NCBI GenBank assembly: GCA_035625725.1 | Contig: DASPPB010000026.1 | Coordinates: 62,001 to 126,000, forward strand | Source of the DNA: GJ-E10 sp035625725 | GTDB lineage: Bacteria > Pseudomonadota > Gammaproteobacteria > Burkholderiales > Burkholderiaceae_F | Length of the DNA stretch: 64,000 nt | Reading direction: 5' to 3' | Shown here: in pieces, positions 43,866 to 52,937 of the stretch | How positions within the stretch are numbered: position 1 is the stretch's first letter | Layout: each line of letters opens with the position of its first letter | Notes under the pieces: model-generated | What the model saw: only the letters and a program-made list of their open reading frames with translations | Databases searched by the model: none | Told to the model about the DNA's origin: nothing | Made by a program: the position numbers and the translations under genes

Positions 43866-44850
43866 GCGACACCGTGCGCAACGTCTGCGACCCCGCGAGC
43901 GGAGCTAGCCGCCGCTTGAATAGTTCGACTTCCCGCACGACCGCGGCGCGGACCGATGGCTCCCACACGGAGTGGCCCGCGTCGGGCACAACCGTGTAAC
44001 GCGCGCCGGGCCAGGCGCGTGCCAACTCATCGGCGCTCACGATGGGACAAACCACGTCATAGCGTGAATGCACGATGGACGCGGGCAGGTGCTGGATGCG
44101 GTAGAGATTGGTGAGCAGCTGGTTCGGGGCGAGAAAGCAGTGGTGCGCAAAAAAGTGCGCCTCCAAGCGTGCCAGCGCCAAGGCATCGTCGGAGAACTCG
44201 CGCACGAGTTCGGGATTGGGAACGAGCGTGGAACACGTCCCCTCGTATTCGCTCCAGGCACGGGCAAAGGGCATGTGGATCTTCGGGTCGATGTTAAACA
44301 GCCGTCGGCGGTATCCGGCCAGAAGGTCGCCACGCTCGGCCTCGGGGAGCATCTCGACAAATTTTCGCCAGGCCTCGGGATGAATTTGGCGTGCACCGTG
44401 GAAGAACCAATGCACTTCGCTTGCTCTACCCAGAAAGACGCCGCGAAGGACAAAACCCAGACAGCGCTGCGGGTGCGTCTGGCCATAGGCCAAAGCCAGG
44501 GTGCTGCCCCAGGAACCCCCAAAGAGCAGCCATCGGGAGATTCCCAGATGCTCGCGCAGCCGCTCCAGGTCGGCCACAAGGTGCTGCGTGGTGTTGTGCG
44601 CAATTTCCGCAAAGGGGGTCGACGCACCAGCGCCACGCTGGTCGTAGAGCACGACGCGGAAAAACGCCGGATCGAAGAAGCGCCGGTGCTCCGGCGCGCT
44701 TCCGCCCCCGGGCCCGCCGTGCAGGAAAACGACGGGCACGCCCCGGGGATTGCCGCTGGTTTCCCAGTACATTGTATGTACGCCGTCCAGGGTCAGCATC
44801 CCGGTGTCGTACGGTTCGATGGGGGCGTATAGGTCTGCGCGTGCGTCCAT
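43855..44850 (-). CDS. pip: Proline iminopeptidase
   Basis: A 331-residue alpha/beta-hydrolase that releases N-terminal proline from peptides in the cytoplasm. The ATG at 44850 begins right before the family N-terminus (YAPIEPYDTGMLTLDGVHTM); the longer frame upstream is Arg/Ala-rich and unlikely to be translated. Oxyanion region HGGPGGGSAPEH, nucleophile elbow GGSWGS, acid Asp in SRYDVVCPI and His in DAGHSVWE are all present, as is the DQRGAGAS motif. The ribosome site is weak. Confidence 0.93.
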   Translation of the reverse strand: MDARADLYAPIEPYDTGMLTLDGVHTMYWETSGNPRGVPVVFLHGGPGGGSAPEHRRFFDPAFFRVVLYDQRGAGASTPFAEIAHNTTQHLVADLERLREHLGISRWLLFGGSWGSTLALAYGQTHPQRCLGFVLRGVFLGRASEVHWFFHGARQIHPEAWRKFVEMLPEAERGDLLAGYRRRLFNIDPKIHMPFARAWSEYEGTCSTLVPNPELVREFSDDALALARLEAHFFAHHCFLAPNQLLTNLYRIQHLPASIVHSRYDVVCPIVSADELARAWPGARYTVVPDAGHSVWEPSVRAAVVREVELFKRRLAPLAGSQTLRTVSRAR

Positions 44851-45105
44851 GACGTTTCGTCGTATCGGATTCGCGATTATGCCGTCGTGCGGCGCGGCAA
44901 GGAAACGGGACGGGCCATGAGCCCGCAAGGGCGCCGGGGCGGCGTCGGCGGGCGTTCGAGGCCTCCTGCAGCGGCAAGGCGCTTGCGCAGGCACGGGACT
45001 GTATCGCAATGCACCATCGGTGGAATTCGTTCCCACGAACGCCAAGTTGTCGTATCGTGGGTACCGTAGCAGTAGTGCTGCTTGCGATTGCGATGGGAGG
45101 AATGG

Positions 45106-45558
45106 ATGAACGCAGGAGACGTGTTACGTGCCAAGGGCAATGCGCTGTACACGGTGGCTCCCGATGCAACCCTGTGGTCTGCGGTACAGACAATGACAGA
45201 GTTCGATATCGGCTCGGTTGTGGTCATGGATCACGGACGGTTGGCGGGCATGCTGACTTTTCGCGAGGTATTCCGGGCGCTGCGCGCAAACGACGGGCGG
45301 ATCGGCAAAGGATTGGTGCGCGAATTCATGGATGGGCACCCGACCAGCGTCGAGGCAAAAACCGACGTCAACGATCTGCGGCGCATCATGCTCGATTTGC
45401 GGGTGCGGTACATTCCCGTTATGGACGATAAGACGCTGGCGGGCGTGATTTCATTTCACGATGTGGCACGGGCCGTGCTCGAGGAGCAGGGCTACGAAAA
45501 TCGCATGCTCAAAGACTACATCCGCGATTGGCCGCAGTCGGAGAGCGTTAGCGGTTAA
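45106..45558 (+). CDS. CBS-pair domain protein
   Basis: A 150-residue protein made of two CBS motifs (DIGSVVVMDHGRLAGMLTFRE and RYIPVMDDKTLAGVISFHDVAR) and a short C-terminal helix. The ATG at 45106 is preceded by a GGGAGG ribosome site five bases away. CBS pairs bind adenosine nucleotides or S-adenosylmethionine and regulate other proteins; no fused effector domain exists here. It is divergent from the iminopeptidase gene, separated by 255 bases, and its stop overlaps the start of the FAD oxidoreductase gene. Confidence 0.88.
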   Translation: MNAGDVLRAKGNALYTVAPDATLWSAVQTMTEFDIGSVVVMDHGRLAGMLTFREVFRALRANDGRIGKGLVREFMDGHPTSVEAKTDVNDLRRIMLDLRVRYIPVMDDKTLAGVISFHDVARAVLEEQGYENRMLKDYIRDWPQSESVSG

Positions 45559-46577
45559 TGACGGAAACCGCGCCAGATCTGCGAACGCAGCTGCACATCG
45601 CGATCGTTGGCGCGGGTGTTGCCGGGCTTACGTGCGCGCGCGAACTCGTCGATCGGGGCGCTCGGGTCACGGTTTTTGAGCGCAACGCAGGACCCGGCGG
45701 GCGTTTGGCGAGCCTGCAATCGGACGCCGGTTCCTTCGACGTTGGCGCCCAGTTCTTTACCGTCCAAACCGAGCTCTTTGCCAAGCAGGTGCACCGCTGG
45801 GTCGGCGTCGACCTGGTGCGCACCTGGGAGGCGAACCTTGCCGAACTCAGTAACGGCCAGATCGCGCCGGTTGCTGCGGGCGCAGCGCGCTTTGTTGGTG
45901 TGCCCACGATGCAAAGTATCGCCAGCTACCTGGCGCGCGATCTGGACATCGTTTTTGAGGCTGAAGTGGGTCGTATCGCCCGAGGCTCCTCGGAGTGGTA
46001 CCTCTTTGACCCCCGGGAGCGGCAGCTGGGCATCGTCGGATTCGACGCGCTGGTTTTGGCTATTCCCTCAATCGAGGCGTTGCGCCTGGTGCGTACGGAA
46101 ACCGATTTTGCGCCACGCCTGGAGACGGTGCGCTGGGATTCGTGCTGGGCCGCGAGCCTGGCTCTGTCTCGGCCCAGCGGAATCGAGTTCGATGCCGCGG
46201 TGATTACAGACGACCCGATTCTGTCGTGGGTCGCTCGCGACAGCTCCAAGCCGATGCGGCAAAAAGGCCAGGGATCGGCCGAGCGCTGGCTGCTGCACGC
46301 GCGCTCGAGATGGTCACGAAATTTCATCGACATGTCCGTTGACGATGCCGCGCGCTGGATGCAGCGGGCCTTTGCGGCGCGCTTGGCGCGGCCGCTGGCT
46401 CAGAAATCATGCAGCGCGCTGCGCTGGCGCGTCTCCACGCCGATAGAGGCTCTTGCCGAGACCTACCTGTGGGATTCCGAGCGGGCGATCGGACTCGCGG
46501 GGGACTGGTGCGGTGGTTCGCGCGTGGAGTCGGCGTATCTCTCCGGTTTGGGGCTTGCGCAGGCCATGGCCGAATGA
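45558..46577 (+). CDS. FAD-dependent amine-oxidase/renalase-like oxidoreductase
   Basis: A 339-residue flavoprotein. The Rossmann dinucleotide motif GAGVAGLTCARELVDRG is near residue 18, followed by the FERNAGPGGRLAS continuation typical of FAD-dependent amine oxidases. The C-terminal FAD contact is in AIGLAGDWCGGSRVESAYLS. Bacterial relatives are often called renalase-like and oxidise dihydropyridine-type or amine substrates; the substrate is unknown here. It starts at a TAATG junction and overlaps the next gene by four bases. Confidence 0.85.
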   Translation: MTETAPDLRTQLHIAIVGAGVAGLTCARELVDRGARVTVFERNAGPGGRLASLQSDAGSFDVGAQFFTVQTELFAKQVHRWVGVDLVRTWEANLAELSNGQIAPVAAGAARFVGVPTMQSIASYLARDLDIVFEAEVGRIARGSSEWYLFDPRERQLGIVGFDALVLAIPSIEALRLVRTETDFAPRLETVRWDSCWAASLALSRPSGIEFDAAVITDDPILSWVARDSSKPMRQKGQGSAERWLLHARSRWSRNFIDMSVDDAARWMQRAFAARLARPLAQKSCSALRWRVSTPIEALAETYLWDSERAIGLAGDWCGGSRVESAYLSGLGLAQAMAE

Positions 46578-48463
46578 CTCGTGGCGGCGCTTTTGCGCTG
46601 TTGGGGCAGCGGCGGTTCGCGCCGTTTTTCTGGACCCAGTTTTGCGGTGCCGCCAATGACAACGTCTTCCGGTTCTCTTTCACCCTGTTGGTCACCTACG
46701 GGGGAGCGAGCGTCTCGAAGCTCGACGCCTCGACGGCCGCGAACCTGATCGCTGCCGCCTTCATCCTTCCGTTTCTGCTGTTTTCGGCCACGAGCGGACA
46801 GCTTGCCGACAAGTTCGACAAGGCAACGATGATGCGCGCGGTCAAACTGCTCGAAGTCCTCATCATGCTGCTGGGCGCATGGGGCTTTGTCTACGGGCAA
46901 TTTGCCGTCTTGCTCGGTTGCACCTTTCTCATGGGCGTGCATTCGACCTTGTTCGGGCCGGCCAAGTACGCGTACCTGCCCCAGCACCTGAGCGCGGCCG
47001 AAATCGTGGGGGGCAACGGCATGGTCGAGATGGGGACCTTCGTTGCCATCTTGTTGGGAACCATCGTCGGCGGGGTCCTTTTGGACCAGGGACAAAGCGG
47101 ACCTACGTACGCCGCGGTCACCTGCGTGGCCCTGGCGCTCGTCGGAGTGCTTGCAAGCCTGGGCATCCCCAGGACGGCTGCCGTCGATCCAGCTCTGGTC
47201 GTCGATTGGAACCCGGTTCGTGTTTTGTGGCGCAATTTGCGCTTAGCCGCGGAGCAGCGCGCCGTGTTTCTTTCCATGATGGGCATCTCATGGATGTGGT
47301 TCTTCGGGGTGCTGTTTCTCACCCAGTTCCCGGCCTTCGCGCGCGACGTCCTTGGCGGTGGTCCCTCGCTCGCCAACTTGCTGCTTGCGGTATTTACGAT
47401 CGGTATCGCCATTGGCGCCGTGGCTTGCGAGCGGCTTTCGCACCGCATGGTGGAGATTGGCCTGGTGCCGCTGGGATCGATCGGCATGACCGCTTTTGGC
47501 ATCGACCTGTTTTTCGCCATCCCTGCGCAGCCCCTGGGTCAATTGCAAACGGCCGGCCAGTTCATGGCCCACGCGGCGCACTGGCGCGTCCTCACCGATT
47601 TGTTTGGCCTGTCGTTTTGCGCCGGTTTGTACAGCGTTCCGCTCTACGCGCTCATTCAGACGCGCTGCCCGCCCGCGCGGCGCGCGCGCATCATTGCCGC
47701 CAACAATATTCTCAACGCCGTCTTCATGATCGTAGCCAACGGCTACGCGGTGCTCGTTTTGCGAGGTTTCGGGGCGAGCATCGTGCAGCTGTTTCTGATC
47801 ACCGCGCTGCTCAACGCGGCGGTGGCCGTCTACATCTACCTGCAGGTGCCCGAGTTTTTACTGCGCTTCTTGTCCTGGGTTCTGGTCAATTTGATCTACC
47901 GGCTGCGCACCCACGGGCAGGAGCGCATTCCGGAAAACGGTGCCGCGCTTGTTGTCGCAAACCACGTCTCTTACGTCGATGCCCTCATCTTGTCGGCCGT
48001 GAGCCCGCGGCCGATGCGCTTTGTCATGCATCGCTCCATTTTCGAAATACCCGTGCTCTCCTGGCTATTTCGACACGTCAAGGCGATTCCAATCGCCTCC
48101 ATGCGAGAAGACGCGGCAATGATGGAGCAGGCGTTCTCTCGTGTCTCCGAGGAGCTGCGCGACGGAGGCTTGGTGTGCATTTTTCCGGAAGGCGGGCTCA
48201 CGCGCGATGGTGAGCTCGCCCGCTTTCGACCCGGTGTGACCCGAATTCTTGCAGCGGACCCCGTGCCCGTCGTGCCCATCGCCCTGCGCGGTTTGTGGGG
48301 CTCGATGTTTAGCCGACACCACGGAGCGCTGCTGCGCCGGCGCCGCGAGCGGGGATTTTTTTCCCGCGTCGGCGTTGAAATCGGCGCCCCGATCCCTGCG
48401 CACGACGCCAGTCCCGAGCGCTTGCAGGAGCTTGTCGCCGGGTTGCGCGGAGCCTGGCGCTAG
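46574..48463 (+). CDS. MFS transporter fused to a PlsC-type acyltransferase
   Basis: A 629-residue protein starting at an ATGA overlap. Residues 1 to about 430 form a 12-helix MFS domain resembling the lysophospholipid transporter LplT (CGAANDNVFRFSFTLLV). Residues about 440-629 form a 1-acylglycerol-3-phosphate acyltransferase-like domain with the HX4D motif in NHVSYVDALIL and the FPEGG motif. In E. coli, LplT flips lysophospholipids inward and Aas re-acylates them; here transport and acylation lie in one chain, and no acyl-ACP synthetase domain is present. A role in lysophospholipid recycling is inferred. Confidence 0.88.
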   Translation: MTRGGAFALLGQRRFAPFFWTQFCGAANDNVFRFSFTLLVTYGGASVSKLDASTAANLIAAAFILPFLLFSATSGQLADKFDKATMMRAVKLLEVLIMLLGAWGFVYGQFAVLLGCTFLMGVHSTLFGPAKYAYLPQHLSAAEIVGGNGMVEMGTFVAILLGTIVGGVLLDQGQSGPTYAAVTCVALALVGVLASLGIPRTAAVDPALVVDWNPVRVLWRNLRLAAEQRAVFLSMMGISWMWFFGVLFLTQFPAFARDVLGGGPSLANLLLAVFTIGIAIGAVACERLSHRMVEIGLVPLGSIGMTAFGIDLFFAIPAQPLGQLQTAGQFMAHAAHWRVLTDLFGLSFCAGLYSVPLYALIQTRCPPARRARIIAANNILNAVFMIVANGYAVLVLRGFGASIVQLFLITALLNAAVAVYIYLQVPEFLLRFLSWVLVNLIYRLRTHGQERIPENGAALVVANHVSYVDALILSAVSPRPMRFVMHRSIFEIPVLSWLFRHVKAIPIASMREDAAMMEQAFSRVSEELRDGGLVCIFPEGGLTRDGELARFRPGVTRILAADPVPVVPIALRGLWGSMFSRHHGALLRRRRERGFFSRVGVEIGAPIPAHDASPERLQELVAGLRGAWR

Positions 48464-48571
48464 TGGCGCGCGGCGAGGCTTCCGTAGGGCAGCCCGGTAA
48501 AATGGGATGATGCAGGCGCGGGTGCGAAAAACAGACGCAAGATCGCACCGTGGCCCTTTGGGGGACGCCAG

Positions 48572-49672
48572 ATGACGAGCTCGATCTTTGGCCATATGTT
48601 TCGCGTAGTGAACTTTGGCGAATCGCATGGCCCGGCGATTGGCTGTGTCATCGACGGCTGCCCGCCGGGCATGGAACTCGCGGAAGCGGACATCCAGCCC
48701 GACTTGGACCGACGCAGGCCCGGCACGTCGCGCCACGTCACACAGCGACGCGAAGCCGATTTGGTTCAGATCCTCTCGGGCGTCTACGAGGGCCGAACCA
48801 CGGGAACCGCGATCGCGTTGATGATCCGCAACGAAGATCAGCGCAGCGACGACTACGATGATCTCGTCGATACCTTCCGCCCGGGGCACGCCGACTACAC
48901 GTACTGGCGCAAATACGGATTGCGCGATCCGCGCGGCGGCGGCCGCTCCTCAGCGCGGCTGACCGCGCCCATGGTTGCTGCGGGAGCGGTCGCCCGCAAG
49001 TGGCTACGGTCGGCTTACGGCACCACGATCCGAGGGCATCTGCAGCAGTTGGGCGACATTGAGATCCCCTTCGAGAACTGGGAGGAGGTCGGCCGCAACG
49101 CGTTTTTCGCGCCGAACAAAAGCGTCGTAGCCCGCCTGGAGCAGTACATGGATGAGCTGCGCAAGGCCGGCGATTCTTGCGGCGCACGCGTTCGGGTCTG
49201 TGCCCAATCGGTTCCCGTTGGCCTGGGTGCGCCCCTGGCCGCCAAACTCGATGCCGATATCGCCGGCGCAATGATGTCGATCAATGCCGTCAAGGGTGTG
49301 GAGCTCGGTAGCGGCTTTGGCGTGGTTACGCAGCGCGGATCGCAACACAGCGACGAGTTGACACCGGAGGGATTCCTCTCCAACCATGCGGGCGGCGTGC
49401 TCGGGGGGATCTCCAGCGGCCAGGACATCGAAGTATCGATCGCGCTCAAGCCTACCTCGAGTATTCGCTTGCCTCGTCGTTCGGTTAATCGCGCACTGCG
49501 GCCCGTTACCGTCGTGACCAAGGGGCGCCATGACCCGTGCGTCGGAATTCGGGCCACGCCGATCGCCGAGGCGATGTTGGCGCTGGTTCTGATGGACCAT
49601 GCGCTGTGGCACCGGGCGCAAAACGCGGACGTGCGTTTGGACGTGCCGGCCATTGCCGCGCGGGCGCCGTAA
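48572..49672 (+). CDS. aroC: Chorismate synthase
   Basis: A 366-residue protein matching the usual length for this enzyme, which converts EPSP to chorismate with reduced FMN. The signature GESHGPAIGCVIDGCPPG follows the N-terminus. Other family blocks are GHADYTYWRKYGLRDPRGGG, SSARLTAPMVAAGAVARK and SVNRALRPVTVVTKGRHDPC. A GGGGGA ribosome site lies before the ATG. The product feeds the trp genes further along the window. Confidence 0.97.
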   Translation: MTSSIFGHMFRVVNFGESHGPAIGCVIDGCPPGMELAEADIQPDLDRRRPGTSRHVTQRREADLVQILSGVYEGRTTGTAIALMIRNEDQRSDDYDDLVDTFRPGHADYTYWRKYGLRDPRGGGRSSARLTAPMVAAGAVARKWLRSAYGTTIRGHLQQLGDIEIPFENWEEVGRNAFFAPNKSVVARLEQYMDELRKAGDSCGARVRVCAQSVPVGLGAPLAAKLDADIAGAMMSINAVKGVELGSGFGVVTQRGSQHSDELTPEGFLSNHAGGVLGGISSGQDIEVSIALKPTSSIRLPRRSVNRALRPVTVVTKGRHDPCVGIRATPIAEAMLALVLMDHALWHRAQNADVRLDVPAIAARAP

Positions 49673-49709
49673 TCAGCGCCGCGCGCGAGGGCCACGCATG
49701 GCATAATGG

Positions 49710-49725
49710 TCGACTCGACAGTCGA
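49710..49725. promoter_or_regulatory. Inverted repeat next to a -10-like box upstream of leuC
   Basis: TCGACT and AGTCGA form a perfect six-base inverted repeat with a four-base loop. A CATAAT sequence at 49702-49707 (five of six matches to a -10) lies directly before it, but no good -35 is seen 17 bases upstream. It may be an operator or the base of a leader hairpin 18 bases before leuC. Confidence 0.25.
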
Positions 49726-49743
49726 AGCCGGGGTTGCCCGCTG

Positions 49744-51168
49744 ATGGTTGTTGCACGCACGCTCTACGACAAGCTGTGGGACGAGCATGTCGTTCGTGTT
49801 GAGCCCGACGGTACGACCCTGCTCTACATCGACCGGCACCTTGTCCACGAAGTCACAAGTCCCCAGGCCTTCGAGGCGCTGCGAGCTGCCGGGCGAAAAC
49901 CCTGGCGGGCAAGCTCCGTGGTGGCGACGGCCGACCACAATACGCCCACGCGTGGCTGGGAGCGTGGCCTCGACGGTGTCGCCGATCCCACGTCCCGCGC
50001 CCAGATTCGCGCCCTGGACGAGAACATCCGCAGCTTCGGTGCCGGGGCGTACTTTCCGTTTCTCGACCGGCGCCAGGGAATCGTTCACGTCGTAGGCCCC
50101 GAGCAGGGCGCAACTCTGCCGGGCATGACGCTCGTGTGCGGCGACTCGCACACCAGCACGCACGGTGCGTTGGGCGCGCTGGCGTTTGGAATCGGCACCT
50201 CCGAAGTCGAGCACGTACTGGCCACGCAGACCTTGCTGGCTCGAAAGTCCAAGAACATGCTGGTGCGCATCGAAGGCGCGCTGGGTCCCGGCATCACGAC
50301 CAAGGATCTGGCGCTTGCCTTGATCGGGCGCATCGGTACGGCCGGCGGTACCGGCTACACGATCGAGTTTGGCGGTTCGACGATCCGCGAGGCCTCGATC
50401 GAGGCGCGGATGACTTTGTGCAACATGGCAATCGAAGCCGGCGCGCGTGCCGGGCTGGTCGCCGTGGACCACAAGACGATCGAATACGTACGCGGCCGAC
50501 CGATGGCGCCCAAGGCATCGGACTGGCAGCTGGCGCTGGAGCATTGGAAGAGCCTGCAAAGCGACGCGGAGGCGCGCTATGACCGCGTCATCCAAATCGA
50601 CACGGACAGCGTCGAGCCGCAGGTGAGTTGGGGCACATCGCCCGAAATGGTGGCGCCTATCAGCGGATCGGTCCCCGACCCGCAACTCGAGCCCGACCCG
50701 GTGCGCCGCCAGGGAATCGAGCGGGCCCTGCAGTACATGGGCCTGCAGCCTCGGACCCCGATTGCGGCCATCGCCATCGACAAGGTTTTCATCGGATCGT
50801 GCACGAACTCGCGCATCGAGGACTTGCGTGCGGCCGCGCGTATCGTCCAGGGGCGGCACATCGCGGCCAGCGTCAAGCTGGCGCTGGTCGTTCCCGGCTC
50901 AGGGCTGGTCAAGGCGCAGGCGCAGGCCGAGGGACTTGATCGGGTTTTCGTCGCGGCGGGTTTCGAGTGGCGCGAGCCGGGCTGCTCGATGTGTCTGGGC
51001 ATGAACGAAGATCGCCTCGAAGCCGGCGAGCGCTGCGCCTCGACGTCGAACCGCAATTTCGAGGGGCGGCAAGGACCCGGTGGACGCACCCATCTGGTCA
51101 GTCCGGTGATGGCGGCCGCGGCGGCCGTCGCAGGCCGCTTCGTCGATGTGCGTCAACTGTTCGGGTAG
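49744..51168 (+). CDS. leuC: 3-Isopropylmalate dehydratase large subunit
   Basis: A 474-residue aconitase-family protein that, with LeuD, isomerises 2- to 3-isopropylmalate in leucine synthesis. The ATG at 49744 gives the normal N-terminus (ARTLYDKLWDEHVV). The three cluster cysteines are Cys353 (IGSCTNSR), Cys414 and Cys417 (PGCSMCLG). The substrate-binding GDSHTSTHGALGALAFGIGT segment is intact. It is followed 17 bases later by leuD. Confidence 0.97.
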   Translation: MVVARTLYDKLWDEHVVRVEPDGTTLLYIDRHLVHEVTSPQAFEALRAAGRKPWRASSVVATADHNTPTRGWERGLDGVADPTSRAQIRALDENIRSFGAGAYFPFLDRRQGIVHVVGPEQGATLPGMTLVCGDSHTSTHGALGALAFGIGTSEVEHVLATQTLLARKSKNMLVRIEGALGPGITTKDLALALIGRIGTAGGTGYTIEFGGSTIREASIEARMTLCNMAIEAGARAGLVAVDHKTIEYVRGRPMAPKASDWQLALEHWKSLQSDAEARYDRVIQIDTDSVEPQVSWGTSPEMVAPISGSVPDPQLEPDPVRRQGIERALQYMGLQPRTPIAAIAIDKVFIGSCTNSRIEDLRAAARIVQGRHIAASVKLALVVPGSGLVKAQAQAEGLDRVFVAAGFEWREPGCSMCLGMNEDRLEAGERCASTSNRNFEGRQGPGGRTHLVSPVMAAAAAVAGRFVDVRQLFG

Positions 51169-51185
51169 ACGGAAGCGGCCGCGGC

Positions 51186-51836
51186 ATGCAGGCATTCACG
51201 CACCATCGTGGGCTAGTTGTGCCGCTGGACCGGGCCAACGTGGACACCGATCAGATCATTCCCAAGCAGTTTCTCAAATCGATCCGGCGTACCGGCTTCG
51301 GTGCCAACCTGTTCGACGAGTGGCGCTACATCGATCGCGGCGAACCAGGACAGGATCCGACCCAGCGCCGTCCCAATCCCGATTTCGTCCTGAATTTGCC
51401 GCGATATCGCGGAGCGTCCATCTTGCTGGCGCGGCGAAACTTTGGCTGTGGATCGAGTCGCGAGCACGCGCCCTGGGCTATCGCCGAATTCGGGCTTCGG
51501 GTCATCATTGCCCCGAGCTTCGCGGACATTTTTTACAACAACTGCTTCAAGAACGGAATCTTGCCCATCGTTCTCGATGAGCGTGTTGTCGACGGTCTGT
51601 TTGAGGCGGTGGCGGCGCAGCCCGGCTACGAGCTCGTCGTCGACTTGGCCGAGCAACTGGTGCGACGGCCCGAGGGCGAGGCACTTGCCTTCGAGATCGA
51701 CGCCTTTCGCAAGCAATGCCTTCTCAACGGTTGGGACGACATCGGCCTGACGTTGCGCCACGCCGAGCAGATTCGCGAGTTCGAGGCCGCGCGCCTGCGT
51801 CGCTTCCCCTGGCTGGCCAGGGATCTTTCGGATTGA
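51186..51836 (+). CDS. leuD: 3-Isopropylmalate dehydratase small subunit
   Basis: A 216-residue swivel-domain protein, the usual size for proteobacterial LeuD. Key segments are DTDQIIPKQFLKSI and the family marker GCGSSREHAPWAI. The ATG at 51186 follows an AGACGGA ribosome-like sequence. It forms the active heterodimer with LeuC. Confidence 0.97.
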   Translation: MQAFTHHRGLVVPLDRANVDTDQIIPKQFLKSIRRTGFGANLFDEWRYIDRGEPGQDPTQRRPNPDFVLNLPRYRGASILLARRNFGCGSSREHAPWAIAEFGLRVIIAPSFADIFYNNCFKNGILPIVLDERVVDGLFEAVAAQPGYELVVDLAEQLVRRPEGEALAFEIDAFRKQCLLNGWDDIGLTLRHAEQIREFEAARLRRFPWLARDLSD

Positions 51837-51844
51837 GGGCCGCG

Positions 51845-52909
51845 ATGCGCGTTGCGGTTTTGCCCGGCGACGGAATCGGTCCGGAAGTCATTGCCGAGGC
51901 GCTCAAGGTGCTTCGGGCACTGGAGCCCGATGGACTGCGGCTCGACTACACGGTGGCCGACGTTGGCGGCATTGCGGTGGAGCGCTCGGGCGATCCCCTG
52001 CCCGCGCCGACGCTGGCCCTGGCACGAGGCAGCGACGCGGTCTTGTTTGGCGCGGTCGGCGGGCCGCAGTACGACGCCGCGCCGCGCGCGCTGCGGCCCG
52101 AGCAGGGGTTGTTGCGTCTGCGAAAGGAGCTGGGGTTGTTTGCCAACCTGCGGCCCGCGCGCATCTTCGCGGGTCTGGGCGAGGCCTCGGCGCTCAAGCC
52201 CGCGGTCGTCGAAGGCATGGACATCCTCATCATTCGGGAACTCACGGGCGACATCTACTTTGGCGAGCCGCGCGGCGTGCGCAGCACCGAGACGGGCGAG
52301 CGCGAAGGGTTTGACACGATGCGCTATCGCGAAAGCGAAATCCGGCGCATCGCGCACGTCGCGTTCCAATCGGCCCGCAGCCGGTCGCGACGCGTGTGCT
52401 CCGTGGACAAGGCCAATGTGCTGGAGACCATGCAGCTGTGGCGCGATGTGGTCAACGAGGTGGCACGCGAGTACCCCGACGTCGCGCTCAGCCACATGCT
52501 GGTGGACAACGCCGCGATGCAACTCGTGCGCTCGCCGCGGCAGTTCGACGTCATTGTGACCGGCAACATGTTTGGGGACATACTTTCCGACGAGGCCTCC
52601 GCGGTGACCGGCTCGATTGGCATGCTTCCTTCGGCATCCTTGGACGAGCGGCACAAAGGGCTCTATGAGCCCATCCACGGGTCGGCGCCCGATATTGCGG
52701 GCAAGGGCATCGCCAATCCGCTGGCCACGATTCTGTCGGCGGCGATGATGCTGCGCTTTTCCTTACGGCAGGAGACCTTTGCGCAACGCATCGAGCACGC
52801 GGTGGAGGCCGTGTTGCGTGCCGGGTTGCGCACGGCGGATCTGGTGCGTCCCGGTGAAACGCCAATTGGCACTGCTGCCATGGGCGATGCAGTGGTGACC
52901 CAACTCTGA
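51845..52909 (+). CDS. leuB: 3-Isopropylmalate dehydrogenase
   Basis: A 354-residue NAD-dependent enzyme that oxidises and decarboxylates 3-isopropylmalate. It begins with VAVLPGDGIGPEVI. Markers are GAVGGPQYD, RELTGDIYFGEPRG, VDNAAMQLV and NMFGDILSDEASAVTGSIGM, ending with the HGSAPDIAGKGIANP nucleotide-binding loop. It starts eight bases after leuD. Confidence 0.97.
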   Translation: MRVAVLPGDGIGPEVIAEALKVLRALEPDGLRLDYTVADVGGIAVERSGDPLPAPTLALARGSDAVLFGAVGGPQYDAAPRALRPEQGLLRLRKELGLFANLRPARIFAGLGEASALKPAVVEGMDILIIRELTGDIYFGEPRGVRSTETGEREGFDTMRYRESEIRRIAHVAFQSARSRSRRVCSVDKANVLETMQLWRDVVNEVAREYPDVALSHMLVDNAAMQLVRSPRQFDVIVTGNMFGDILSDEASAVTGSIGMLPSASLDERHKGLYEPIHGSAPDIAGKGIANPLATILSAAMMLRFSLRQETFAQRIEHAVEAVLRAGLRTADLVRPGETPIGTAAMGDAVVTQL

Positions 52910-52937
52910 TGGCGGTTTTGCAGCGGGCAGGCGAGCG

